The notes under the pieces: model-generated
What the model was told of the DNA's origin: nothing
What the model saw: the letters and a program-made list of their open reading frames with translations, nothing else
Database searches by the model: none
Shown: positions 18,183 to 27,049 of the stretch, one piece after another
Layout of the letters: each line of letters starts with the position of its first letter
Position numbering within the stretch: position 1 is the stretch's first letter
Position numbers and translations under genes: made by a program
From: an uncultured Eubacteriales bacterium
Lineage (GTDB): Bacteria > Bacillota > Clostridia > Oscillospirales > Acutalibacteraceae
NCBI GenBank assembly: GCA_900315875.1
Contig: ONAX01000045.1
Span: 1-49,764, forward strand
DNA: 49,764 bases
Reading direction: 5' to 3'

Positions 18183-18215
18183 CTCCCTGTCTTACCGATA
18201 AGGCAAGACAGGGAG
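18183..18215. terminator. Hairpin terminator between asnB and the surface-protein operon
   Basis: CTCCCTGTCTT (18183-18193) and AAGACAGGGAG (18205-18215) form a perfect 11-bp stem. On the minus strand TTTT follows closely; on the plus strand the tail is only partly T-rich. It can serve both convergent units. Confidence 0.75.
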
Positions 18216-18219
18216 AATA

Positions 18220-18528
18220 TTATTCTTTTCTTCGTATTCTGAATCCGGTAACAATAAGAGCACCGCCCGAAATAATCAGAGGAATCAGTGCATACCATGC
18301 AAATTCGTCTCCGGTGGGGACAGTCGTATTGTCATCACATCCGGATTCATCCTGCGAAGGTAAGGGCTCAGGTTCTTCACTTTCTTCCTGTGATTCTCCC
18401 AATACGAAAGCAATTACCTGTGTGCTGCCGGCTTTTGCTGTACTTGAGCAAAAAAGCGGGAGAGTAAAGCAGAAAAGGCCAAAGATTGTGAAAAACAGAC
18501 ATAAGCCCTTTTTTATTCTATTTTTCAT
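18220..18528 (-). CDS. Small exported protein with a sortase-like C-terminal anchor
   Basis: 102 aa. It has an N-terminal signal peptide (KNRIKKGLCLFF...LPLFCSSTAKA, cleavage probably after AKA) and an acidic Ser/Glu/Pro-rich middle. The C-terminal sorting-signal layout is VPTGD, then a hydrophobic segment (WYALIPLIISGGALIVTGF) and a basic tail RIRRKE. This resembles LPxTG-variant anchors such as xPTGD in Firmicutes. No sortase gene is in the window. It is the last gene of the minus-strand operon 19729-18220. It may be a minor cell-wall-linked component next to the larger secreted protein; exact function unknown. Confidence 0.6.
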   Translation of the reverse strand: MKNRIKKGLCLFFTIFGLFCFTLPLFCSSTAKAGSTQVIAFVLGESQEESEEPEPLPSQDESGCDDNTTVPTGDEFAWYALIPLIISGGALIVTGFRIRRKE

Positions 18529-18548
18529 CAGATCAGCCCTTTACAGAC

Positions 18549-19169
18549 TTACTTTTTTTCAACAGCGCTGTAGAATACCATATATCCGCTGTAATCGCCT
18601 ACAATGTCAGAAAGGGTATAATTGTTATTCCAAAGCTGAGCCTCGTTGATAACGAGTGTGCCGTCTACACGGTCGTCAACAGCTGTAAAGCCGGCAAGAT
18701 AGTAACCGGCAGCCTTTGTCATCGGATTTGCATTGATGCTGACAGCTTCGCGAACCTGTGCTTTAGGAACATCAAAAACCTGATACTTGAATTTGATATT
18801 GCTGTTGCTTACATTAGCAATGTAGAAATTCTGGTCATCATTTACGCTGGCATTCTGATCCTTTACATAGACGGAAATCTGCTCATCTGCACCAAGATTC
18901 GATACTTCGTCAAGAGATACTGCATATTCAGCAGTTTTGTAGCTGTCAGTACCGCTTGTCTCAGGTCTTGAGAGAGGTTCAAAGGTGACTTTGTCAGGAA
19001 TAGTAATCTTGTAAGTGACATTACCGGTAGTTGAACCGCTGATGTGAGCTTGTACCTCGGTTTTGCCGTCAGCCTGGCTGTTTGTAAGAGATGCTGCTGA
19101 AACAGACAGAGCTGATACAGATACCATAGCAGCTGCAAGTGCCAGGGTGATGATTTTCTTTGATTTCAT
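18549..19169 (-). CDS. Secreted surface protein with a WxL/pilin-like beta domain
   Basis: 206 aa. It has a clear Sec signal peptide (MKSKKIITLALAAAMVSVSA, likely cut after AA near residue 26). The mature part is beta-rich and begins with a motif common in Firmicute surface proteins (VTYKITIPDKVTFEPL). It then continues with Asn/Ser-rich stretches (ANVSNSNIKFKYQVFDV) and ends GYMVFYSAVEKK. There is no membrane anchor of its own. It lies between a membrane protein and a sortase-signal protein in one operon, suggesting an extracellular assembly or adhesion role. No specific family could be named, so a pilin- or WxL-like role is an inference. Confidence 0.6.
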   Translation of the reverse strand: MKSKKIITLALAAAMVSVSALSVSAASLTNSQADGKTEVQAHISGSTTGNVTYKITIPDKVTFEPLSRPETSGTDSYKTAEYAVSLDEVSNLGADEQISVYVKDQNASVNDDQNFYIANVSNSNIKFKYQVFDVPKAQVREAVSINANPMTKAAGYYLAGFTAVDDRVDGTLVINEAQLWNNNYTLSDIVGDYSGYMVFYSAVEKK

Positions 19170-19210
19170 TTTATTACTTCCTTTCGGATTATTTATATCA
19201 AGGCAATGCC

Positions 19211-19729
19211 TTAATTGACAATCAGTTGGAATCCGGATTCAGCCGAATTCAGCGGTGTATGTTCTTCATCAAGCATAACGCATTGAAAATATACTTCAGC
19301 ATCATACGTGCCCTTCGGGAGCGTCTTTTCCAGCGGTATTTCTTCCAGCCCCTGTCCTGGTTTTAAAACAGGAGAGGTATAAAGCACAGTTCCGTCGCCA
19401 AGCCTGACAGTAGCAATAAAGCCAACACTGTTCTCTTTAGGATTTCCTACGCTGAGCTTGAGCGATGTGTCACCCTCGTTCATTTCGGCTCTGGAATAGC
19501 CGGGTATCTGGATTCCTTTTTGCTGCTCACCGTTGCTGTCTGCAGTAGAGCTTACGTCAGGATCCCAGCTGTCAGTTATTACGCCGACAACTCCCTTGCT
19601 TGGTTTATTTTCTTCATTTTTACCGGAGCCAAGTATCATTATAACTGAAACAGTAGCTCCGGCAATAATAATTAGTATGAGAATAATAATTATTATCCGC
19701 TGAATAGTGTTTGTCTTTTTATTATCCAC
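19211..19729 (-). CDS. Single-pass membrane protein with extracytoplasmic beta domain
   Basis: 172 aa from a GTG at 19729. AAGGAG (19738-19743) lies 8 bases ahead, so the longer frame to 19897 is not used; that extension also runs across the promoter. A short cytoplasmic start (VDNKKTNTIQR) precedes one membrane helix (IIIIILILIIIAGATVSVIMIL), a linker, and an exported beta domain with LKLSVGNPKENSVGFIATVRL, VLYTSPVLKPGQGLEEIPLEKTLPKGTYDAEVYFQ and the end PLNSAESGFQLIV. Similar domains accompany WxL-type surface operons in gut Firmicutes. It is the first gene of the surface operon. Transcription probably starts from the 19847-19875 promoter, with about a 110-base leader. Function unknown. Confidence 0.65.
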   Translation of the reverse strand: MDNKKTNTIQRIIIIILILIIIAGATVSVIMILGSGKNEENKPSKGVVGVITDSWDPDVSSTADSNGEQQKGIQIPGYSRAEMNEGDTSLKLSVGNPKENSVGFIATVRLGDGTVLYTSPVLKPGQGLEEIPLEKTLPKGTYDAEVYFQCVMLDEEHTPLNSAESGFQLIVN

Positions 19730-19846
19730 CTGATATTCTCCTTCTGGATATCGGTACGCAGCGTAGTATGTAAAGCTTTTTTCAATGCGTTGAGTATGAA
19801 ATATTATTTTTGAAGCTTCTGTGCATGAAACTATAATCCAATGATA

Positions 19847-19875
19847 ATTATACTCAAAAAAAGTCATTAATTCAA
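19847..19875 (-). promoter_or_regulatory. Promoter of the surface-protein operon (minus strand)
   Basis: Read on the minus strand: TTGAAT (19875-19870), a 17-bp spacer, TATAAT (19852-19847). The 11-bp tandem repeats begin 7 bases upstream of the -35 box, a classical activator position. Confidence 0.75.
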
Positions 19876-19882
19876 GCGTTTT

Positions 19883-19913
19883 GGGACGAATGGTCATTTT
19901 TAGGGACGAATGG
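19883..19913. promoter_or_regulatory. Tandem 11-bp repeat, probable response-regulator binding site
   Basis: GGGACGAATGG occurs at 19883-19893 and again exactly at 19903-19913. The 20-bp period puts both copies on one face of the helix. LytTR-type regulators such as AgrA bind two direct repeats with about this spacing just upstream of the -35 region. The pair lies between divergent promoters, and a LytTR regulator is encoded at 20226. Binding itself is inferred. Confidence 0.65.
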
Positions 19914-19938
19914 CTGGCACATTCTCTCTGAAATGTAT

Positions 19939-19944
19939 TATAAT
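19939..19944 (+). promoter_or_regulatory. -10 box for the structured RNA
   Basis: A perfect TATAAT lies 8 bases before the 5' base of the RNA's closing helix (19953). No good -35 box is present (TGGCAC at 19915-19920 with an 18-bp spacer). The tandem repeats end directly upstream, which suggests an activator-dependent promoter. Confidence 0.6.
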
Positions 19945-19952
19945 ATTAATCA

Positions 19953-20140
19953 GATGAGAGGGTGTGATGACATATTATACCCGCATTATTATTCTGTAAT
20001 AATTCTTCAGCTAGCCGGAAGCGGCAGTGCAGACGCAGCCTCCGGTCGGTAATCGGTGGATTATGTCACGATGACCATCGCCGTAGCTGTTTGCTGTGCG
20101 GAATCGTATTCCGAATTGCACCCTCTGCATCTGTTTTTTT
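19953..20140 (+). ncRNA. Structured RNA of about 190 nt, family not recognised
   Basis: The 5' and 3' ends pair in a long closing helix. GATG (19953-19956) pairs with CATC (20128-20131), and GAGGGTGTGA (19958-19967) with TTGCACCCTC (20116-20125). Seven T follow (20134-20140). Inside are TGACATA (19968-19974) with TATGTCA (20062-20068), ATTATTA/TAATAAT (19985-19991/19997-20003), CCGGA/TCCGG (20015-20019/20041-20045) with inner GGC/GCC and TGC/GCA pairs, CGAT/ATCG (20069-20072/20077-20080), and CGGAAT/ATTCCG (20099-20104/20108-20113). An alternative CGGTGG/CCATCG pairing (20054-20059/20075-20080) also exists. The TATAAT box and T run bound it as an independent transcript. Size and closing stem recall 6S RNA, but the inner hairpins do not fit what I know of it. 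A cis-regulatory leader for the next operon is possible, though that operon has its own promoter. Confidence 0.7.
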
Positions 20141-20155
20141 GCAAATCTGGTTGAT

Positions 20156-20184
20156 TTGACAGACTAAAAATGGTAAAATTTAAT
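20156..20184 (+). promoter_or_regulatory. Promoter of the two-component operon
   Basis: TTGACA (20156-20161), a 17-bp spacer, TTTAAT (20179-20184), downstream of the RNA's T run. GTCTGGAG precedes the ATG at 20226. Confidence 0.65.
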
Positions 20185-20225
20185 TGTAATGTTTTCCGTT
20201 TGCAGAAATAGTCTGGAGAATTAAT

Positions 20226-20939
20226 ATGAAAATTGCTATAATAGATGATAATAATCAGGAGCAGCTAAGGCTTAAGCAACATATTTTCGATTGGTCACAG
20301 CAATGCGGTATTGCTGTTTCTGTCGAAATCTTTGACAGCGGCGAGGAATTCATGCGTGGTTTCACATCGGACCGGTTTGATATTGTTTTTATGGATATCA
20401 TAATGAACGGTCAGAGCGGCATTGAAACTGCCAGATCGCTGCGCAAGGTAAGCCTTGTCACGCTTCTGATATTCATTACTTCCAGCTCGGAATTTATGTC
20501 GGCGGCTTTTCCATGCCATGCATTTGACTACGTTATAAAGCCGTATACCGGTGAGAGGATATCAGAGGTACTGAATGAGGCGCGTCGCTCAGTCGGAAGT
20601 GTCGGCGAGGTGATAGAGATAGCGTCTGAAAAGTTCATGCTCTACGAGTTATTCTACGCTTATTCCGATTCGAATTACTGCGATATTTTCACAGCTTCCT
20701 CACTGCATAAGGTGCGTATATCCTTTAAAGAGCTTTCTGACATTCTTTCTGCATATCCCGGCTTTATGGTAGTGAGCAGGGGAGTAATCGTGAATTTTGA
20801 TAATACCTCTCATATCAGCGGATTTGACTGTATAATGACAAACGGCGACAGGGTTCCGGTAAGCCGCAGAAAAATAAAGGAAACAGAACAGGCTTTCATG
20901 AACAGACAGTTCAGCAGATTACTTTCGGAAGGAAAATGA
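20226..20939 (+). CDS. LytTR-family (AgrA-like) response regulator
   Basis: 237 aa. The receiver domain (1-120) has an acidic pocket IIDDN (Asp7, Asp8), phospho-acceptor Asp57 (FMDIIMNG), Thr85/Ser86 in FITSSSEF and Lys105 in YVIKPY. The LytTR DNA-binding domain (about 140-230) has FYAYSDSNYCDIFT, GFMVVSRGVIVNFDNTSHI and NGDRVPVSRRKIKE. The family binds pairs of direct repeats. The next gene is the cognate-looking sensor kinase, one base after the stop. Likely targets are the tandem repeats at 19883-19913, hence the surface operon and the RNA; this link is inferred from position. Confidence 0.92.
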   Translation: MKIAIIDDNNQEQLRLKQHIFDWSQQCGIAVSVEIFDSGEEFMRGFTSDRFDIVFMDIIMNGQSGIETARSLRKVSLVTLLIFITSSSEFMSAAFPCHAFDYVIKPYTGERISEVLNEARRSVGSVGEVIEIASEKFMLYELFYAYSDSNYCDIFTASSLHKVRISFKELSDILSAYPGFMVVSRGVIVNFDNTSHISGFDCIMTNGDRVPVSRRKIKETEQAFMNRQFSRLLSEGK

Positions 20940-20940
20940 C

Positions 20941-22248
20941 ATGAATACAACTGAACTATTATTGTATTTCTGGGATTATGCCATCATATTTCCGGCGGAG
21001 ATTTTGTGTGTTCTGCCGGTTATGAGGCACTCAATAATTAAACCTAAAATATTCATGCCTGTTTTGTCTGCTGTGTTGATTGTTGTAGCTTTTCTTCTGG
21101 CAATTTTGCGTGCGTCAACAGGCCTTGACCCGAATATTCCGCTTCTTCTGGCAGTGATACCTTCATTAGTGGTTTATTTTTTTGCATTTGATGTCAAAAA
21201 AATCAAGCTGTGGTACATTTTTATATCAACGGTTGCGTTTTTTTCATTCGGAGGACTCGCAACACATTATATAGAAGCTGTAGTTGATTCGTCTGACGCA
21301 GTGTATGTAGCCTTTTCAGTGAAATGGATCATTTCTCTGCTGTTTCTTGCGGCGGAAATGGTTTTTCTCAAGCAGCTTCGTTGGTTTCTTGATAACGAAA
21401 ATGTCAATACAACCTGGAAATTTATATGGATAGTACCGCTGCTTGTTACCATATTCAACTTTATTCTGATTCCTTCCGATTATGCAAATGTCAGAGTCGG
21501 CCGTGCATTTTTTCTGTACATAATCTATGAGATCACACTGATAATCTTTTTTATTATCATTCTTGTTATGCAGTATGCAATTGCCCGTGCTATTACAAAT
21601 AAAGCGGAAGCGGAGCAAAATGCTCACCTGCTCGGATTGCAGGCAGCACAGTACGAAAACCTGAAAAAATATATGGACAGCTCGGCTCAGATGCGCCATG
21701 ATTTCGTGTTTATGGCGAAAACAGCGCAGTATCTTGCTGCAGAGGAAGAAACAGAAAAGCTCAGGCAGCTTCTAAGTGATTACGGTGCCGGCATCGATAA
21801 GAATTCTGCCCCGGACCGGTACTGCGAACATGTTGCCCTCAGTGCGATTACCGCCTACTATGCCGATCAGGCGAGATCGGATAATATCCGTTTTACAGTC
21901 AGGCTGAATGTTGCCCGGAATATAGTTATTTCCGATCACGAGCTTTGTTCCATTGTTGGAAATATCCTCGATAATGCTCTGGATGCAGCCTCTCAGGTGA
22001 AAAGTCCGGACCGGGAGATCCTTTTTGTGGCTGATACAAAGCCGAACGGTGATCTTTACATAGCTGTTTCAAATCCATACAGCGGCACAATAAAGGAAAA
22101 AAACGGAAAATTCAGCACAACCAAGGCAGGCGGACATGGGATAGGACTGGAGTCGGTCAGGGCGATTGTGCGAAAAAATAACGGTTATTCAAATTTCAGG
22201 TATGATGATAATACCTTCTATTCCGAAATAATGTTAAGGCAGGTATAA
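20941..22248 (+). CDS. AgrC-like (HPK10) membrane sensor histidine kinase
   Basis: 435 aa. The N-terminal half (1-215) has about six to seven hydrophobic segments, with no large extracellular domain, as in peptide-sensing HPK10 kinases. A short coiled linker (AITNKAEAEQNAHLLGLQAAQYENLKKY; only its first half is regular) leads to the phospho-acceptor His253 in QMRHDFVFM. The ATPase part has the N-box NILDNALDA from residue 341 and the G-box GHGIGLESV near 398. It starts one base after the regulator gene and ends two bases before the antiporter gene, so all three are co-transcribed. No agrB/agrD-like gene was found, so the ligand is unknown. Confidence 0.9.
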   Translation: MNTTELLLYFWDYAIIFPAEILCVLPVMRHSIIKPKIFMPVLSAVLIVVAFLLAILRASTGLDPNIPLLLAVIPSLVVYFFAFDVKKIKLWYIFISTVAFFSFGGLATHYIEAVVDSSDAVYVAFSVKWIISLLFLAAEMVFLKQLRWFLDNENVNTTWKFIWIVPLLVTIFNFILIPSDYANVRVGRAFFLYIIYEITLIIFFIIILVMQYAIARAITNKAEAEQNAHLLGLQAAQYENLKKYMDSSAQMRHDFVFMAKTAQYLAAEEETEKLRQLLSDYGAGIDKNSAPDRYCEHVALSAITAYYADQARSDNIRFTVRLNVARNIVISDHELCSIVGNILDNALDAASQVKSPDREILFVADTKPNGDLYIAVSNPYSGTIKEKNGKFSTTKAGGHGIGLESVRAIVRKNNGYSNFRYDDNTFYSEIMLRQV

Positions 22249-22250
22249 TA

Positions 22251-23528
22251 ATGGAGAGTTTCCTGGTATTATTTGTAATTATCATCTCGATAGTATGTGT
22301 GCTGGGTTTTTTTAATGAAAAAGTCACGAAGCTTACATATGAGATTTCTCTTATGCTGTTTTCTGTTGTGATCGGCGTAATTATGCTTGTCACTGTAACT
22401 CTTGCAAAGGGAACGGACGTCGGAGCTGTTCTTGAAAAGGCAAATTTTCTGAATATCGAAGGCTTCCTTGTTGATGGTGTTCTGTGCTTCATGCTTTTTG
22501 CAGGGGCATGTCATATGAAGCTTGCGGATTTCAAGACATTTTCGCGTCAGATATCTGTGCTCGCATTTGTTTGTACACTGCTTGGCGCAGCTTTTTATGG
22601 ACTTCTGTTCTACGGTGCGTCAGTTTTGTTCGGACTTAATATTTCCCTTCCGGTCTGCCTTATGTTCGGCAGCATAGTTGCGCCGACTGATCCTATTGCG
22701 GCAACAGGAATCCTCGGAAAGTTCGGTCTTCCGAAAAATATTTCGTTTCTCATTCAGGGGGAATCCCTGTTTAACGACGGCGTAGGTGTTGCTCTTTTCG
22801 TGTGCTTTTCCGGACTTGCAACAGCAAGCTCATCCGCAGGATTTTTTAGCGTAATGATCAAGGAAATTCTCGGAGCAGTTGTTGTGGGTGTAGTCGTTAC
22901 TCTGCTTTGCTTCCTGATGTACCGCTTCACAAAAAGCAATACCCTTGGAATTCTGGTCAGCCTTATGACAGTTTCGCTTTCATATGTGCTTTGCGAGTGG
23001 CTTGGGTTTTCCGGAGCGATTGCCTCTGTGGTATGCGGAATTCTGTTTTCTTCTCTCAGGTCCCGATTTTGCGAGAAGGATGACCCCGAAAAGGTGCATA
23101 ATTTTGATTCCTTCTGGGAAACACTGGATGTTTTGCTGAATTCGATTCTGTATGTCATGCTCGGACTGACATTCGTGCATATTCTGCAGATGCAGCATGT
23201 AATCCTGCTTTCACTTACCGCGATTGCTGCAAACTTTATCGCACGAAGCTGCAGCCTTTCGGTTTCTTCCTTGTTTATCGGCAAGATTCCGGATGGCTAT
23301 GACAAATTCAATTTCATTAAGCTTCTTACATGGGGAGGTTTGCGCGGCGGATTGTCTGTTGCACTTGCGATAAGCACGAAGGAAATGATTCCCGAAAACA
23401 TCTATTATATCATCCTTGGCGGTACTTATGCGATTGTGTTCTTTACGACGGTCGTGCAGGGACTTACGATGAAGCCCGTTTATCGCAGAATAGACCGCTC
23501 GGTTACCCGTAAAAAAGCAAAAACATAA
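22251..23528 (+). CDS. CPA1-family Na+/H+ antiporter
   Basis: 425 aa, about 12 membrane segments. The family core is clear: GSIVAPTDPIAATGIL, then IQGESLFNDGVGVALF with the ND ion-binding pair, and LTWGGLRGGLSVALAIS near the end. It exchanges cytosolic Na+ (or K+) for protons. The start lies two bases after the kinase stop, and the first terminator follows this gene, so pH/ion homeostasis is placed under the same transcript as the AgrC/LytTR system. Short basic C-terminal tail (SVTRKKAKT) without a regulatory domain. Confidence 0.92.
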   Translation: MESFLVLFVIIISIVCVLGFFNEKVTKLTYEISLMLFSVVIGVIMLVTVTLAKGTDVGAVLEKANFLNIEGFLVDGVLCFMLFAGACHMKLADFKTFSRQISVLAFVCTLLGAAFYGLLFYGASVLFGLNISLPVCLMFGSIVAPTDPIAATGILGKFGLPKNISFLIQGESLFNDGVGVALFVCFSGLATASSSAGFFSVMIKEILGAVVVGVVVTLLCFLMYRFTKSNTLGILVSLMTVSLSYVLCEWLGFSGAIASVVCGILFSSLRSRFCEKDDPEKVHNFDSFWETLDVLLNSILYVMLGLTFVHILQMQHVILLSLTAIAANFIARSCSLSVSSLFIGKIPDGYDKFNFIKLLTWGGLRGGLSVALAISTKEMIPENIYYIILGGTYAIVFFTTVVQGLTMKPVYRRIDRSVTRKKAKT

Positions 23529-23615
23529 ATCGTTAATTCCAAGCATTTCAGAGTATGTAAAGTGCGCATCCGGTTGTGTTTTGAATAGTGCTGAATTATT
23601 AGATACCAAAATAAA

Positions 23616-23647
23616 AAGTCGGTGAACAAATATTCACCGGCTTTTTT
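23616..23647. terminator. Bidirectional terminator between antiporter and K+ channel genes
   Basis: AAGTCGGTGAA (23616-23626), CAAATA loop, TTCACCGGCTT (23633-23643) with one G-U pair. Six T follow on the plus strand, and five T on the minus strand. Confidence 0.9.
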
Positions 23648-23662
23648 GCGCTTAAAATGCTG

Positions 23663-24100
23663 TTATCTGTTTTTACCTTTCCGGAAGTTCTTCGCTTTCT
23701 CGGACAGTTCCTGAAGCTCTTCCCTGGAAAGCTCGGGAAGATGCTCAAGCTCGTCTATGAATTTCCTTGAGCTTTCGCTTGCTCTTATTCTGGCAATGTC
23801 TGTAAAGAAGCTTGTTATTACTGCCGTGAAAACAGAAATAACGCCAATGGAATAAATCGATAGTATGACAGTAATGATTCGCCCCACGATGGTCACGGCA
23901 GCAAAATCTCCGTATCCGATGGATGTTGCCGAGGCAAAGCAGAACCAGAGGCTGTCTGCGTAGTCCTTTATTCCCGGCTCAAAAAGCCAGATGGGAATTG
24001 CAGAAATAAAGAACCACAGAATATATCCGGCAAATATCTTGGTTGCGCCTGTTGTTTTGAAAGTATTCATCAGTATCCGAAGGGTCTGTCTTTTACTCAT
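23663..24100 (-). CDS. Two-TM potassium channel protein
   Basis: 145 aa. It has two membrane helices (GYILWFFISAIPIWLF and IITVILSIYSIGVISVFTAVITSFF) around a pore loop with the selectivity filter SIGYGD. A charged C-terminal helix follows (ASESSRKFIDELEHLPELSREELQEL). There is no RCK/TrkA ligand-binding domain, so gating is unclear. It lies two bases after ligA in a minus-strand operon. Family Ion_trans_2; four subunits would form a channel. Confidence 0.88.
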   Translation of the reverse strand: MSKRQTLRILMNTFKTTGATKIFAGYILWFFISAIPIWLFEPGIKDYADSLWFCFASATSIGYGDFAAVTIVGRIITVILSIYSIGVISVFTAVITSFFTDIARIRASESSRKFIDELEHLPELSREELQELSEKAKNFRKGKNR

Positions 24101-24102
24101 GA

Positions 24103-26136
<2,034 letters not shown>

Positions 26137-26157
26137 TCAGTCCTCCGTTGATTATTG

Positions 26158-27014
26158 TTATCCGACTGTCTGGGCAAAGCCTACGATCAGCGGCATTGTG
26201 ATAACACTCAGAAGTGTTGATAGTGTGACAAGGTTTACCGAAAGCTCGGCGTCATTGTCAAATTTAGCTGCAAACATGGTAGTTGCAGCGGCGGCAGGAG
26301 CCGAAGCTGCAATAACGCATGCGATAAGCGGCGAGCCGCGCATGCCGCAGACCATCATTCCGCCGAAGGCAAGCATCGGAATAACGACAAGCCTGAACAG
26401 AACGCATATAAAGCTCTTGCCGTTTTTGAAAGCCTGTGAGAGTTTTGATTTTGACAGGTAATAGCCTATTACCATCATCGGCAGGGGAGTATTCAGGTTA
26501 GCTATGAATCCTATCGGTTTAGTAATGATTTCCGGAACCGGTACGACATATCACGTCCGCTTCCGCTCGAGAGCCATACTCCGAAGGTCCACATTACGAC
26601 ATTGAAAACTACAATGTATACAGCCCCGAAGAATACGCCGTCCGAACCGAGCAGTGCCTGCTGCATCGGCAGCGACATGTATCCGCAGTTTGAGAAGATC
26701 AGCGCAAAACGGTAGACCCTTTCTTTCTGAGGCACCTTGTCGTGGAATACCAGCATTGCAACCGCTATTGTTACGGCATGTATTGCAAGCGCCGCCGCAG
26801 CACTTGAAAGAAGTCCGCCAAGCATTGCCGCATCAAATGGGCGAATGAAATTCTGCACTATTACGCAGGGGCTGACAATGTAAAGCACAATATCAGTTAT
26901 TGCTTTGACGGCCTTGTCGTTCAGCATTTTTGTCTTTCCGCAAAGGAAACCGAGAGCTATCAGTATGAAAAGCTCCAGCACCTGTGTTCCGACGGTTATG
27001 AAATTATCAAACAT
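26158..27014 (-). pseudogene. AEC-family (auxin-efflux-carrier-like) transporter, broken by internal deletion and frameshift
   Basis: Two frames make up one gene. The N-terminal part (27014 to about 26520) starts MFDNFITVGTQVLELFILIALGFLCGK and reaches TFGVWLSSGSGRD. The C-terminal part, in another frame, starts about VPVPEIITKPIGFIANLNTPLPMM and ends in IVGFAQTVG. AEC proteins carry about 30 residues between these blocks (including a helix of the NPxIIG type) that are absent here, plus a frame change near 26540-26560. Both remaining parts look otherwise undamaged. The family exports organic acids or amino acids such as malate. A functional transporter is unlikely from this sequence. Confidence 0.82.
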
Positions 27015-27049
27015 ATTTTTCCTTTTTCCTTTGTGATTACATTCTGTAA

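Noticed and set aside
19730..19897. Longer N-terminus (to 19897) for the membrane protein of the surface operon
   Set aside because: A GTG with an AAGGAG site at correct spacing gives a proper membrane-protein start; the extension runs across the promoter.
20026..20056. Cyclic-di-GMP (GEMM) riboswitch because of GACGCAGCCTCCGG
   Set aside because: The other conserved GEMM blocks (CACAGGGCAAACC and GGTAGGTAGCGGGG) are absent and the pairing differs; taken as chance similarity.
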